Shown: positions 25,888 to 34,905 of the stretch, in pieces
How positions within the stretch are numbered: position 1 is the stretch's first letter
Layout of the letters: each line of letters opens with the position of its first letter
NCBI GenBank assembly: GCA_963703945.1
Contig: CAVPGM010000009.1
Location: forward strand, 62,001-126,000
Reading direction: 5' to 3'
DNA: 64,000 bases
Source of the DNA: JALORV01 sp963703945
Lineage (GTDB): Bacteria > Pseudomonadota > Gammaproteobacteria > Burkholderiales > Burkholderiaceae_F
Translations under genes and position numbers: made by a program
The notes under the pieces: model-generated
The model's database searches: none
Told to the model about the DNA's origin: nothing
Seen by the model: the letters and a program-made list of their open reading frames with translations, nothing else

Positions 25888-27054
25888 CTAGGCCGCAGCG
25901 GCACCGGACCAGGCAGGGAGTGGTTCAGAGTGGCTGGGCCCGCGCATCTGCCGTGCAATTTCGACGATCGCATCGCGCAGCAGATCAAGGCCCAGGCCGG
26001 TCTTCGCGCTGACCGAAACGGAAATGATCCTACCACAGGGGTCGCGTTCGACCGCGGGGCCGCGCTCCGCGGCGTCGATCTTGTTGTACACGATCAGGCG
26101 GGGCACTTCAGCCGCGCCGATTTCCTCGAGGACTCGATCGACCTCGGCCATCTGCTCGTCGCGCGCCGGCGATGAGCTATCGACGACGTGCAGCAGCAGT
26201 TCGGCCTCGGCCGTCTCGTCCAGCGTCGACTTGAAGGCCTCGACCAGCTGGTGCGGGAGCCCGCGGATGAAGCCGACCGTGTCCGAGACGACCGCGGAGC
26301 TGCCTGACTCCAGGTGCATCTTCCGGGCGGTCGTGTCAAGTGTGGCAAACAGCTGATCGGCGGCATACGCGCCGGCGCGTGTGAGCGCATTGAACAGTGT
26401 CGACTTGCCTGCATTGGTGTAGCCGACCAGCGATACTGAAAGGACTTCCTGGCGGGTCCGGGCCCGACGGCGCGTGCGGCGCTGGCGTTCGAGCAGCTTC
26501 AGTCGCTCACGCAGCTGCTTGACGCGTACGCCGATCATGCGACGGTCAAGCTCGACCTGCTTTTCGCCGGGACCACCGGTCTTGCCGAGACCGCCACGCT
26601 GGCGTTCCAGGTGCGACCAGCCTCTTACCAGCCGCGTGGCCAGGTGTTGCAATTGGGCGAGTTCGACCTGCAGCTTGCCTTCGCGGCTGCGCGCCCGCTG
26701 CGAAAAGATATCGAGGATCAGCGCCGTCCGGTCCAGCACCCATAGCCCGAGCGTGCGCTCGAGATTGCGCTGCTGCGCCGGCGAGAGCGCAACGTCGAAT
26801 ACGATCAGCCCGGCGTCGGACGACGCGGCAAGCGCCCTGATTTCATCCACCTTGCCGGAGCCCACGTAGTGAGCCGGGTCGGGCCGATCGCGCCGGACTT
26901 CGAGATGCCCAACGGGTTCGACGCCCGCGGAAACCACCAGCTGCGACAGCTCGGAAAGCGCATCGGCGTCCGGCCGACGACCCGCCCCGACCGTGACCAG
27001 CAGCGCGCGTTCCGCTCGACCAGCCGGTGGGCTTTCGACCTGGAAGACGGTCAG
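25888..27054 (-). CDS. hflX: GTPase HflX (probable CTG start)
   Basis: Ribosome-associated GTPase that splits stalled ribosomes under stress. G1 motif is GYTNAGKSTLFN, with DTVGFI and NKID for G3 and G4; the N-terminal HflX domain includes RPDPAHYVGSGKVDEIR. Homology continues upstream of the first GTG (26937): ALLVTVGAGRRPDADALSEL is in frame, yet no ATG, GTG or TTG precedes it before a stop. A CTG at 27052-27054 overlaps the hfq stop as CTGA, mirroring the ATGA coupling used elsewhere in the window, so I place the start there. The alternative 26937 start would truncate a conserved domain by 39 residues. Confidence 0.88.
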   Translation of the reverse strand: MTVFQVESPPAGRAERALLVTVGAGRRPDADALSELSQLVVSAGVEPVGHLEVRRDRPDPAHYVGSGKVDEIRALAASSDAGLIVFDVALSPAQQRNLERTLGLWVLDRTALILDIFSQRARSREGKLQVELAQLQHLATRLVRGWSHLERQRGGLGKTGGPGEKQVELDRRMIGVRVKQLRERLKLLERQRRTRRRARTRQEVLSVSLVGYTNAGKSTLFNALTRAGAYAADQLFATLDTTARKMHLESGSSAVVSDTVGFIRGLPHQLVEAFKSTLDETAEAELLLHVVDSSSPARDEQMAEVDRVLEEIGAAEVPRLIVYNKIDAAERGPAVERDPCGRIISVSVSAKTGLGLDLLRDAIVEIARQMRGPSHSEPLPAWSGAAAA

Positions 27055-27284
27055 GACTCGGACTCCGCAGTCAGGTTGACGGGTCTAGCCGGCACCACGG
27101 TCGAAATGGCGTGCTTGTAGACCATCTGCGTCACGGTGTTCCGTAGCAGTACGACGTATTGGTCGAACGACTCGATCTGTCCCTGCAGCTTGATGCCATT
27201 GACTAGGTAGATGGAGACCGGAATATGTTCCTTGCGCAGCGCATTAAGAAACGGGTCTTGTAGAAGTTGCCCTTTGGTGCTCAT
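27051..27284 (-). CDS. hfq: RNA chaperone Hfq
   Basis: Hexameric Sm-like RNA chaperone for small RNAs. 77 residues from the ATG at 27284, with GGAG eight bases upstream. Sm1 (QDPFLNALRKEHIPVSIYLVNG) and Sm2 (YKHAISTVVPAR) motifs are complete; the C-terminal tail is short (PVNLTAESES), as in many betaproteobacteria. Stop overlaps the proposed hflX start. Confidence 0.98.
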   Translation of the reverse strand: MSTKGQLLQDPFLNALRKEHIPVSIYLVNGIKLQGQIESFDQYVVLLRNTVTQMVYKHAISTVVPARPVNLTAESES

Positions 27285-27382
27285 GTTGTTTGCTCCAGCG
27301 TTTCGACGCCGCTTGTTGTCGCCGGTCCGGAAGGTGAACCGCAGGTCACGCCGATCCAGATGGAGACGCAACCCCGCAATTC

Positions 27383-27412
27383 AATGTAAAGCAAAAGACC
27401 CTAAAGCAAAAG
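27383..27412 (-). promoter_or_regulatory. hfq: AT-rich direct repeat and possible promoter upstream of hfq
   Basis: On the reverse strand the 11-mer CTTTTGCTTTA occurs twice, at 27402-27412 and 27387-27397, 15 bases apart. TTGCTT in the upstream copy and TACATT (27383-27388) could serve as -35 and -10 with a short 15-base spacer. This lies in the 151-base gap between hfq and der. Confidence 0.4.
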
Positions 27413-27435
27413 TCGCGCCTCGACAGTAGCGGCTG

Positions 27436-28770
27436 TCATGTGACGTACGGATTGCGACCGGCACGGAACTCGACACGCAGAGGGGTGCCGGTCAATTCGA
27501 ACTCGGAACGGAAATACCCCTCAAGGTAGCGCCGGTACGTTTCCGAGACGTGCTTGAGCGAGTTGCCGTGAATCACGATGATCGGCGGATTGGTGCCGCC
27601 CTGGTGCGCATATCGCATCTTGGGACGCTGCTGTCCGGCCCGCGGGGGCATCTGGCGGGCGACAGCGGCCTGCAGGGCACGGGTGAGCCTTGGCGTCGGA
27701 AGCCGTGCGAACGCGGCAGCGTGCGCTTCCGTCACAGAGCGCATGACGGCGGACAGCCCGGTGCGCTTGAGTGCTGAAATCGTGTGCACGCGCGCCCAGC
27801 GGAGGAAGTGCAGCTTGCGCTCGATCTCGCGCCTGATGCGCTCGCGCTGGTAATCGTCGAGCCCGTCCCACTTGTTGACGGCGACCACCAGCGCACGCCC
27901 GCTTTCCAGCACGTAGCCGGCAATGTGGGCGTCCTGATCGGAGATTTCGGACGAGGCGTCCAGCAGCAGGATCACGACATTCGAGTCGGCGATCGCCTGC
28001 AAGGTCTTCACGACCGAGAACTTCTCGACGGTTTCGAACACCTTGCCGCGGCGTCGCAATCCGGCGGTATCGATCAGCGTGAATGGGCGTCCGTCGTACT
28101 CGAACTCGACCGCGATCGCATCGCGGGTCGTCCCCGGCTGGTCGAATGCGATCAACCGCTCCTCGCCCAGCAGCGCGTTGATCAGCGTCGACTTGCCGAC
28201 GTTCGGACGGCCGACGACCGCCACCCGCACGCGCCGCTCCGATTCGGCCGCCACATCCCCGTCACTCGCATCGGCAGCCGCGGCGAACGGCTCCAGCGTC
28301 CGATCCATCAGGTCACGTACGCCCTCGCCGTGGGCGGCGGAAATCGGCAGCGGCTCGCCCAGGCCCAACTCGTGAAATTCCGCCAGCGCTTCCGGCGGCA
28401 GCCCTTCGGCCTTGTTCACCGCCAGGTGAACCGCACGACCGGTCACCCGCAGCCGCTCGGCGATTCGGCGGTCCTGTCCGGTCACGCCTTCGCGGGCATC
28501 GAGCACGAAAACGACGGCGTCGCTTTCTGCGATCGCCTGCTCCGCTTGTGCGGCCATCTCGCGTGCAATGCCTTCGGCGTTTTGCGGCTCGAACCCGCCG
28601 GTGTCGATCACGATGTAACCACATGGTCCGAGGCGACCGTCACCGTAATGGCGATCGCGGGTCAGGCCCGGGAAATCGGCGACCAGTGCGGCGCGCGAAC
28701 GGGTCAGACGGTTGAACAGCGTCGACTTGCCGACATTCGGACGCCCGACCAGCGCGACAACGGGTTTCAC
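27436..28770 (-). CDS. der: ribosome biogenesis GTPase Der
   Basis: Essential GTPase in 50S assembly, with two G domains in tandem. 444 residues: GRPNVGKSTLFNRL at residues 8-21 and a second GRPNVGKSTLINALL near 190, each with DTGGFE or DTAGLRRRGK, and a C-terminal KH-like domain (HIQGGTNPPIIVIHGN region; here HQGGTNPPIIVIHGN). 19 bases after bamB. Confidence 0.97.
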   Translation of the reverse strand: MKPVVALVGRPNVGKSTLFNRLTRSRAALVADFPGLTRDRHYGDGRLGPCGYIVIDTGGFEPQNAEGIAREMAAQAEQAIAESDAVVFVLDAREGVTGQDRRIAERLRVTGRAVHLAVNKAEGLPPEALAEFHELGLGEPLPISAAHGEGVRDLMDRTLEPFAAAADASDGDVAAESERRVRVAVVGRPNVGKSTLINALLGEERLIAFDQPGTTRDAIAVEFEYDGRPFTLIDTAGLRRRGKVFETVEKFSVVKTLQAIADSNVVILLLDASSEISDQDAHIAGYVLESGRALVVAVNKWDGLDDYQRERIRREIERKLHFLRWARVHTISALKRTGLSAVMRSVTEAHAAAFARLPTPRLTRALQAAVARQMPPRAGQQRPKMRYAHQGGTNPPIIVIHGNSLKHVSETYRRYLEGYFRSEFELTGTPLRVEFRAGRNPYVT

Positions 28771-28789
28771 GGCGCCGCCCGTCGGACTG

Positions 28790-29974
28790 CTACTCGACGG
28801 TCACCAGCGCGATCGTGCCGTCCTGCGTCTGCACGATTGCACCGCCGCCGAATGCGCGCGGCGTCGCGGTGATCTCGGCCCCCAGATTCACCCGTGCCAG
28901 GAAAGCCCCATCGTCGGGCGACAGAAAGTGGAGGTAGCCCGCGTAGTCGCCGACGAGCACCGCCCGGCGCAGAGCAAGCGGTGCCGTCAGCTCGCGATTG
29001 AGCAGCTTTTCCTGCCGCCACGCGTTGGCCCCGGTGGACATCGAGAACGCCACCACATTCGACTTGGCGTCGACGGCAAACAGCCGCCGCGCATCGCCGC
29101 CCACCCCGTTGCCGGCCGACAGTTCGCGCGCCCAGCGAAGGTTGCCGTTGCCTACTTCGAAGCACGCCACGCGCCCCTGGAAAGCTGCCGCACAGACATC
29201 GGAGCTGATCACGAGCGGGGCCCCGAGCACATCCGAAAGTCGCTCGACCTCGGTCGCGCCGTGCGGTTCGGCCACAGGAACGTCCCAGCGCACGGTTCCG
29301 TTCGCGCTGGCCAGCATGACGAGGCGGCCGCTCGGATAGCCGGCCGCGACCAGATCGCCGGCGAACGACATCTGGGTCGCCGCCTTCAGGGTCAGCGGTG
29401 GCGTGGTGCGCTGGTAGGTCCAGCGCCGGCGTCCATTCGTTGAGTCGAACGCAGTAATCCGGTGATCGGAAGCGCGAACCACCACCAGGCCCCGGCCAAC
29501 CAGCGGCGGCGACTGCAGCGCGCCCGTGAGCTGTGCGCGCCACAGTTCCTTGCCGTCGGCCCCCAGCGCAATGACTTCGCCGCGCGGCGTGCCGACCGCG
29601 ACGACAAAGCCGTCACTGCCGACCCCGCCCGAAAGCGACGTGTTGGTGTCCACCCGCCAGACTGTTTCGCCGTCCGCGCCGAGCCGGACCACGGTGCCGC
29701 CGGCACTGGCTGCAAAGATCGCGTTCTCGAGCACCGCGGGCTGCAGGAATGCGCCGCGTGATGAGCCAACACCGGTGCGCCAGGCTACCCGGGGTGTCAG
29801 CGTGGGAGTGAACTCGGTGAGCGACGCCGGCTCGCTCGACTTGCTTTTCGACCCGCCCATCCATGAAGGCAGCCACGAACAGCCGGCGAGCGCCACGACG
29901 CCGAGCGCGAGCATCAGGTTGCGCAGCGCCCGCGCGCGGGCTACGCGAAGGCATCCTGGCCTTACGACCGTCAT
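28790..29974 (-). CDS. bamB: outer-membrane assembly lipoprotein BamB
   Basis: Beta-propeller lipoprotein of the BAM complex in the periplasm. About 394 residues from ATG 29974, which overlaps the yfgM stop as ATGA. Lipobox LAGC is in the N-terminal signal (VVALAGC). Repeated PQQ-like blades are visible (VVRLGADGETVWRVD, VIALGADGKELWRAQ, GRRRWTYQRT). Followed by der after 19 bases, the usual order. Confidence 0.95.
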   Translation of the reverse strand: MTVVRPGCLRVARARALRNLMLALGVVALAGCSWLPSWMGGSKSKSSEPASLTEFTPTLTPRVAWRTGVGSSRGAFLQPAVLENAIFAASAGGTVVRLGADGETVWRVDTNTSLSGGVGSDGFVVAVGTPRGEVIALGADGKELWRAQLTGALQSPPLVGRGLVVVRASDHRITAFDSTNGRRRWTYQRTTPPLTLKAATQMSFAGDLVAAGYPSGRLVMLASANGTVRWDVPVAEPHGATEVERLSDVLGAPLVISSDVCAAAFQGRVACFEVGNGNLRWARELSAGNGVGGDARRLFAVDAKSNVVAFSMSTGANAWRQEKLLNRELTAPLALRRAVLVGDYAGYLHFLSPDDGAFLARVNLGAEITATPRAFGGGAIVQTQDGTIALVTVE

Positions 29975-30612
29975 GAGACCGCGGCCGCAGGCAGCGCATC
30001 GAGCTTGAGCTGGATGATGGCGCGCAGCGGATGCCCAGCATCCGCCTTGTCGAGTGCATCCTTGTACGCGGCGCGCGCCTGCTCGGTCTTGTTCTGAGCA
30101 GCCAGCACATCGCCACGGCGATCCAGCACGGCTGGCTGGTAGGCGGCAGGGGCTTCGAAATTCAGCGCCTGCAACGCCTGCTCGTACTTCTTGTCGTCGA
30201 GCAGGACACCCGCGAGCCGCACCCGCGCAATCATCACGAGTTCGTCGTGCCCGGACTTGTCGATGACCCATTGCAGCTGTTCGGCGGCCTTCGCCCGATC
30301 GCCGACATCGGCATTGATCTTCGCTGCCTGCAGCGCGGCCATCACGGCGTAAGCCGTGCGGCCGTAGTGTTCGATGATCGCCGTGGTCAGCGTCTGCACC
30401 TTGGCCACATCTCGCGCCTGCACGGCTTGCTCCAGCTGGCCATAGACGCCGGCCGCACTCTTGGCCTGCTCGCGCTCGTACCAGCGCCAGCCGTTGTGCG
30501 CGGCGAAGCCCAGCAGCACGACGGTCACCGCAGTCAGCGCGAAGTTGCCGTATTTTTGCCACCAGGCCCTCAACTCGGCGAGCTGTTCCTGTTCCTGAAG
30601 GTCGTACGCCAT
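29971..30612 (-). CDS. yfgM: YfgM-like tetratricopeptide membrane protein
   Basis: Inner-membrane-anchored periplasmic protein linked to the Sec translocon and chaperone network (YfgM/PpiD in E. coli). 213 residues: QEQEQLAELRAWWQKYGN then a single membrane helix (about 24-42), and TPR-like helices to the end. Between hisS and bamB, as in other proteobacteria. Confidence 0.92.
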   Translation of the reverse strand: MAYDLQEQEQLAELRAWWQKYGNFALTAVTVVLLGFAAHNGWRWYEREQAKSAAGVYGQLEQAVQARDVAKVQTLTTAIIEHYGRTAYAVMAALQAAKINADVGDRAKAAEQLQWVIDKSGHDELVMIARVRLAGVLLDDKKYEQALQALNFEAPAAYQPAVLDRRGDVLAAQNKTEQARAAYKDALDKADAGHPLRAIIQLKLDALPAAAVS

Positions 30613-30635
30613 CGTCTTCCTATCCGCTGTCGTTG

Positions 30636-31940
30636 CTATCCATTTTCGTTGCGCGTCATTGAGTCCACCAGCACGTCGGCGATCTGATCGAGCGGCACGA
30701 TACGCTGCTCGGCGAACCCGCCTTTCACCGATGACGGACGCAGCGCCTTGATGGCGGCGGCGCCTGCACCGGCCTCGGCCTCGCCGACGATGACTGCGAA
30801 CTCGGCTCCACTGGCATCGGCCTTCTTCATCTGGGATTTCAGGCTGCCGTCACCCGCATGGCAGATGGCGTCGAGGCCTGAGTCGCGGATCGCCTCGGCC
30901 AGAAGAAACGCTCGATCCGCAGTCGCGCCGCCCTGGTGCAGCACGTAGACGTCGGCGCTGGCAACGGGATCGACCCGATCGGCGTGGCGCAGCAGTTCGA
31001 TGACGCGTTCCACTCCGATCGCGTATCCGCACGCCGGCGTCGGTCGGCCTCCCATGCGCTCCGTGAGCGGGTCATAGCGCCCGCCGCCGCAGATGGTCCC
31101 CTGCGCGCCGAGCGCATCGGTGATCCACTCGAAGACCGTCAGGTTGTAGTAGTCGAGCCCGCGCACGAGCCGCGGATTGCAGGTGAAACCGAGGCCTGCC
31201 AGGGTGAGCAACCGCTGCAAGCCCTCGAAGTGTGCACGCGAGGCCTCGCCCAGGTAATCCGTGATGCGCGGCGCCGCGGCGACCACGTCGACCATGGCCG
31301 GATTCTTGGTGTCGAGGATGCGCAAGGGATTGCTGCGCAGGCGGCGCCTGGCGTCTGCGTCGAGCGCGACCGCGTGCCGCTCGAAGTGCGCGATCAGGTC
31401 GGCCCGATGCCGCTCACGTTCGTCGGCCTCCCCGAGGCAGTTGATCTCCAGTCGCACGCCCTCGAGTCCCAGCACCTTCCACAGGCGCGCGAGCATCACG
31501 ATGTGTTCGGCGTCGATGTCCGGTCCGGCGAACCCGAGCGCTTCGACGTTGACCTGATGGAACTGGCGATAGCGGCCGCGCTGCGGCCGTTCGTGACGGA
31601 ACACCGGGCCCATCGACCAGACGCGCTTCGGACCGTCGTAGACGAGGTTGTGCTCGATCGCGGCTCTTACGGTTCCCGCGGTGAACTCCGGCCGCAGAGT
31701 CAGCTGCTCGCCGTTGAGCCGATCCTCGAACGAGTACATCTCCCTTTCGACAATGTCGGTGACTTCACCGATGCCGCGGACGAACAGCTCGGTGTGCTCG
31801 AGCATTGGCGTGCGGATCTGCTGATAGCCATAGCTGCGCACCCAGTCGGCGACGCGCGCCTCAAACCACTCCCACACGAAGGATTCGCCGGGCAACAGGT
31901 CGTTCATGCCGCGCACGCCGGCAAGCTTGCGAGTGGCCAT
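30636..31940 (-). CDS. hisS: histidyl-tRNA synthetase
   Basis: Class II synthetase charging tRNA-His; 434 residues from the ATG at 31940 (MATRKLAGVRGMNDLLPGE). Motif 2 FRHERPQRGRYRQFHQ, the histidine motif LVRGLDYYNLTVFEW, GGGRYD and a C-terminal anticodon domain (VYVLHQGG onward) are seen. A longer open frame reaching into ispG is not used. Five bases after ispG. Confidence 0.98.
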   Translation of the reverse strand: MATRKLAGVRGMNDLLPGESFVWEWFEARVADWVRSYGYQQIRTPMLEHTELFVRGIGEVTDIVEREMYSFEDRLNGEQLTLRPEFTAGTVRAAIEHNLVYDGPKRVWSMGPVFRHERPQRGRYRQFHQVNVEALGFAGPDIDAEHIVMLARLWKVLGLEGVRLEINCLGEADERERHRADLIAHFERHAVALDADARRRLRSNPLRILDTKNPAMVDVVAAAPRITDYLGEASRAHFEGLQRLLTLAGLGFTCNPRLVRGLDYYNLTVFEWITDALGAQGTICGGGRYDPLTERMGGRPTPACGYAIGVERVIELLRHADRVDPVASADVYVLHQGGATADRAFLLAEAIRDSGLDAICHAGDGSLKSQMKKADASGAEFAVIVGEAEAGAGAAAIKALRPSSVKGGFAEQRIVPLDQIADVLVDSMTRNENG

Positions 31941-31945
31941 GGTGA

Positions 31946-33232
31946 TCAGGGATGAGTGGTCGCGTGCCCGTACTTGCGCTGCACGTAGTCTTCGACTATC
32001 GCCTGGAATTCTTCGGCGATGCGCTCGCCCTTGAGCGTGACACTGCGCGCGCCATCGACGAAGACCGGCGCCACCGGCTGCTCGCCGGTACCCGGCAGGC
32101 TGATGCCGATGTTCGCATGCTTGCTTTCGCCGGGACCGTTGACCACGCAGCCCATGACCGCCACGTTCATCGTCTCGACGCCCGGATAAAGCGTCCGCCA
32201 CGACGGCATCTGCTCGCGCAGATACCCCTGGATCTTCTCGGCGAGTTCCTGGAACGTCGTGCTGGTCGTGCGCCCGCATCCGGGACAGGCAATCACCATC
32301 GGCGTGAAAGCGCGCAGTCCGAGCGTCTGCAGGATCTGTTGCGCCACTTCGACTTCACGAGTCCGCGCTTCGCCCGGCGCCGGAGTCAGCGAAACCCGGA
32401 TCGTGTCGCCGATCCCTTCCTGCAGCAGGACGGCGAGCGCCGCTGTTGAAGCAACGATGCCCTTGCTGCCCATCCCTGCCTCGGTCAGTCCGAGATGCAG
32501 CGGATAGTCGCAGCGCTGCGAGAGTGACCGATAGACGGCGATCAGGTCCTGCACGCCGCTGACTTTGGCCGACAGGCAGATGCGGTTGCCGGGCAGACCG
32601 AGTTCCTCGGCGCGTCGCGCACTGTCGATCGCCGAACGCACCAGTGCCTCGCGCAGCACAACGTTGGCCGTCCACGGCTCGGGGCGCGCAGCATTCGTGT
32701 CCATCATGCGGGCCAGCAGTTCCTGGTCGAGCGAACCCCAGTTGACGCCGATGCGAACCGGCTTTTCGTAGCGGCACGCCACCTCGATCATCTGCGCGAA
32801 GTTGTCCTCGCCCCGCGCACCCCTGCCGACATTGCCTGGGTTGATTCGGTATTTCGAGAGCGCCGCGGCGCAGCCCTCATGCTGGGTCAGCAGCTTGTGG
32901 CCGTTGTAGTGAAAGTCTCCGATCAGGGGTACATCGAACCCCATCCTGTCGAGCTGCTCCCTTATCGCCGCGACCTCGGCAGCGGCTTCCGGCGAATTCA
33001 CGGTGATGCGCACAGCCTCCGAGCCAGCCTGCGCGAGTTCCCTGACCTGGATCGCCGTGGCAATCGCATCGGCCGTGTCGGTGTTGGTCATCGACTGAAC
33101 CATCACCGGTGCGCTGCCTCCGAGCCGGACCGACCGGCCGCCCCAGCGCAGCTCAACCTGCCGGGTCGCACGACGCGGCGCGCCCTGCGCCGGCATCGGC
33201 AGGCACTCGAAGGCTTCGACCGGCTGGTTCAT
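31946..33232 (-). CDS. ispG: 4-hydroxy-3-methylbut-2-enyl diphosphate synthase IspG (GcpE)
   Basis: Iron-sulfur enzyme of the non-mevalonate isoprenoid pathway. 428 residues, TIM barrel plus cluster domain. Cluster ligands are CPGCGR and the cysteine in MGCVVNGPGE. Barrel landmarks VMVQSMTNTDT, DFHYNGHKLL and RINPGNVG are intact. Located rodZ-ispG-hisS, the standard proteobacterial arrangement, with three bases to rodZ. Confidence 0.98.
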   Translation of the reverse strand: MNQPVEAFECLPMPAQGAPRRATRQVELRWGGRSVRLGGSAPVMVQSMTNTDTADAIATAIQVRELAQAGSEAVRITVNSPEAAAEVAAIREQLDRMGFDVPLIGDFHYNGHKLLTQHEGCAAALSKYRINPGNVGRGARGEDNFAQMIEVACRYEKPVRIGVNWGSLDQELLARMMDTNAARPEPWTANVVLREALVRSAIDSARRAEELGLPGNRICLSAKVSGVQDLIAVYRSLSQRCDYPLHLGLTEAGMGSKGIVASTAALAVLLQEGIGDTIRVSLTPAPGEARTREVEVAQQILQTLGLRAFTPMVIACPGCGRTTSTTFQELAEKIQGYLREQMPSWRTLYPGVETMNVAVMGCVVNGPGESKHANIGISLPGTGEQPVAPVFVDGARSVTLKGERIAEEFQAIVEDYVQRKYGHATTHP

Positions 33233-33235
33233 GTC

Positions 33236-34081
33236 TCAGTTAATCGTGAAGCGCGCCACGTTCTGACGCGTGTACTGCGCGAGGTCGTAGGGTTCGCCGC
33301 GCACCTCGACCGCCACCTTGGCCGCATCGCCGAGAACTACATAGAACGGCGGCGTTCCCTCGATAACGTGCTCGGCGCCCGGTCCCGCGTGCTGCGCAAG
33401 CAGCACCTTGCCTTCGGTGTCCTTGACCTCCACCCATGACGGACCGGTGAATCGCAGTCTCAACAACGGCGCCGGCGGCACCGGCTCAGTCGTGACCGGC
33501 GGCTCGGGAGCCGCAGTGGTCGCTTCGGGGCGCGTGGCCGGCTCTTGCACAGGCGTCGGCGCGGCTGCGGGCGGCGCAGCCGCGGGGGTCGATTGCCGAG
33601 TCGGCGCCGAGGCAACCGGGGCACCCGACAAAGCCGATCGCGTGGCGTACCAACCGAGCGTACCCAGGACGATGAGCAGGACGACGGCACCGATGATGAC
33701 GAGGCTGCGCGAGGCCTGCTCGCGCGCGGCCGCATGCACCGGCGAGTAGTCCAGCGGACGCGCCAAACCATCGATCACCGATGCAGCCGGACCGAGTTTG
33801 GTCCCGAGGTCGGCCAGCAGAGAAGCCGGATCCACACCGAGGATGCGCGCATAGCTGCGCACGAAGCCGCGTACGTAGGCAGCTTCCGGCAGCGCTTCCA
33901 GTGATTCCTGTTCCAGCGCTCGCACCTGTTTCGGATGCAGTCGCAGGCGCGCGGCCACGTCGGTGACCGTCAGGCCGGCGCGCTCACGCTCCCACTTCAA
34001 CCGCGGGCCGTACGACGCCGGCGGCGAATCGGGCGCAGTGACGTCCCCACCCGCTTCGACGTTTTCGATCCCGTCACTCAT
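33236..34081 (-). CDS. rodZ: RodZ-like cytoskeletal helix-turn-helix membrane protein
   Basis: Links MreB to the cell wall machinery in rod-shape control. About 281 residues: N-terminal HTH (LKWERERAGLTVTDVAARL), one membrane helix (near 130-150, LVIIGAVVLLIVLGTLGWYA), an Ala/Pro/Thr-rich periplasmic linker and a C-terminal DUF4115 beta domain (LRFTGPSWVEVKDTEGKVLL). Start at ATG 34081 overlaps the pilW end by eight bases; a GTG at 34090 is an alternative. Confidence 0.93.
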   Translation of the reverse strand: MSDGIENVEAGGDVTAPDSPPASYGPRLKWERERAGLTVTDVAARLRLHPKQVRALEQESLEALPEAAYVRGFVRSYARILGVDPASLLADLGTKLGPAASVIDGLARPLDYSPVHAAAREQASRSLVIIGAVVLLIVLGTLGWYATRSALSGAPVASAPTRQSTPAAAPPAAAPTPVQEPATRPEATTAAPEPPVTTEPVPPAPLLRLRFTGPSWVEVKDTEGKVLLAQHAGPGAEHVIEGTPPFYVVLGDAAKVAVEVRGEPYDLAQYTRQNVARFTIN

Positions 34082-34886
34082 CGAATGCACCGCGGGCCAA
34101 CCGCGTCGTTTCCTTCGAGGTCGGGAACCGGTTGCGCAGCTCGCCGGCGAGCCGGGTCTCGTTGCGCAGGTCCCCCTGCGCCCGCGCGATCTTCAACCCG
34201 AGCCAGAGAGTTTCGGCCGAAGCCTCGGTCGACTTCGCGAGCAGGCCGTAATAGAAGGCCGCCCGATCGATCTGGTTGGTCGCCAGGTACAGGCGGGTCA
34301 GCTCGTACTGGGTGCTGGCACTCGAGGCATCCAGTTCGAACGAGCGGCGCAGGTAGGGCTCCGCGGCGGCGTAGTCCTTGATGCGCATCATGCAGTGCCC
34401 GGCATTGAAGTTCGCGCGCGCCGGAGTGGCATACAGCGGATCGCGCAGCGCGCGCTGGAAGTAGTCGAGCGACTGACGTTCCTTCCCGGTCTGGCAGAGG
34501 AACCAGCCATAGTTGTTGTTGAGGTCCGGATTTGCGGGCTCGATCTGCAGGGCGCGCTGGAAATTCGCCTCGGCATCGCCACGTTCGTTCAGTTCCAGGT
34601 AGATGAGTCCGAGCAGCCCATAGGCGTCCGCAAAGGTCGGATCGATCTGCACCGCGCGGCGCGCCTCTTCGAGCGCGATGCTCATCTGGCCGTTGCGGAA
34701 GTAGCCGGCTGCAAGATCGACCCTCGCGCGCGCCCGGCTGCGCATCGCTGCGGGCGACACCGTCGCACTGCTCGACTGCGTGGACACGACTTCGCCGCTC
34801 GCCTTGGTCACGGTGGTCGTGGTGCAGGCAGCCAGCAGGCACGGCGCCACGAGGCAACCGACTCGAAACCACCACTGTGCAGGCAT
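34074..34886 (-). CDS. pilW: type IV pilus biogenesis lipoprotein PilW/PilF
   Basis: Outer-membrane TPR lipoprotein needed for PilQ secretin assembly. 270 residues: signal with lipobox LAAC, then six TPR-like repeats (ALEEARRAVQIDPTFADAYG, AEANFQRALQIEPANPDLNN). In the rlmN-pilW-rodZ order typical for the family. Other pilus genes are not in the window. Confidence 0.92.
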   Translation of the reverse strand: MPAQWWFRVGCLVAPCLLAACTTTTVTKASGEVVSTQSSSATVSPAAMRSRARARVDLAAGYFRNGQMSIALEEARRAVQIDPTFADAYGLLGLIYLELNERGDAEANFQRALQIEPANPDLNNNYGWFLCQTGKERQSLDYFQRALRDPLYATPARANFNAGHCMMRIKDYAAAEPYLRRSFELDASSASTQYELTRLYLATNQIDRAAFYYGLLAKSTEASAETLWLGLKIARAQGDLRNETRLAGELRNRFPTSKETTRLARGAFDE

Positions 34887-34905
34887 GTCGGGCTCGGATG
34901 ACTCT

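Noticed and set aside
28790..30562. A single 590-residue protein spanning bamB and yfgM
   Set aside because: The extra N-terminal part reads yfgM out of frame; bamB has its own ATG and lipoprotein signal at 29974.
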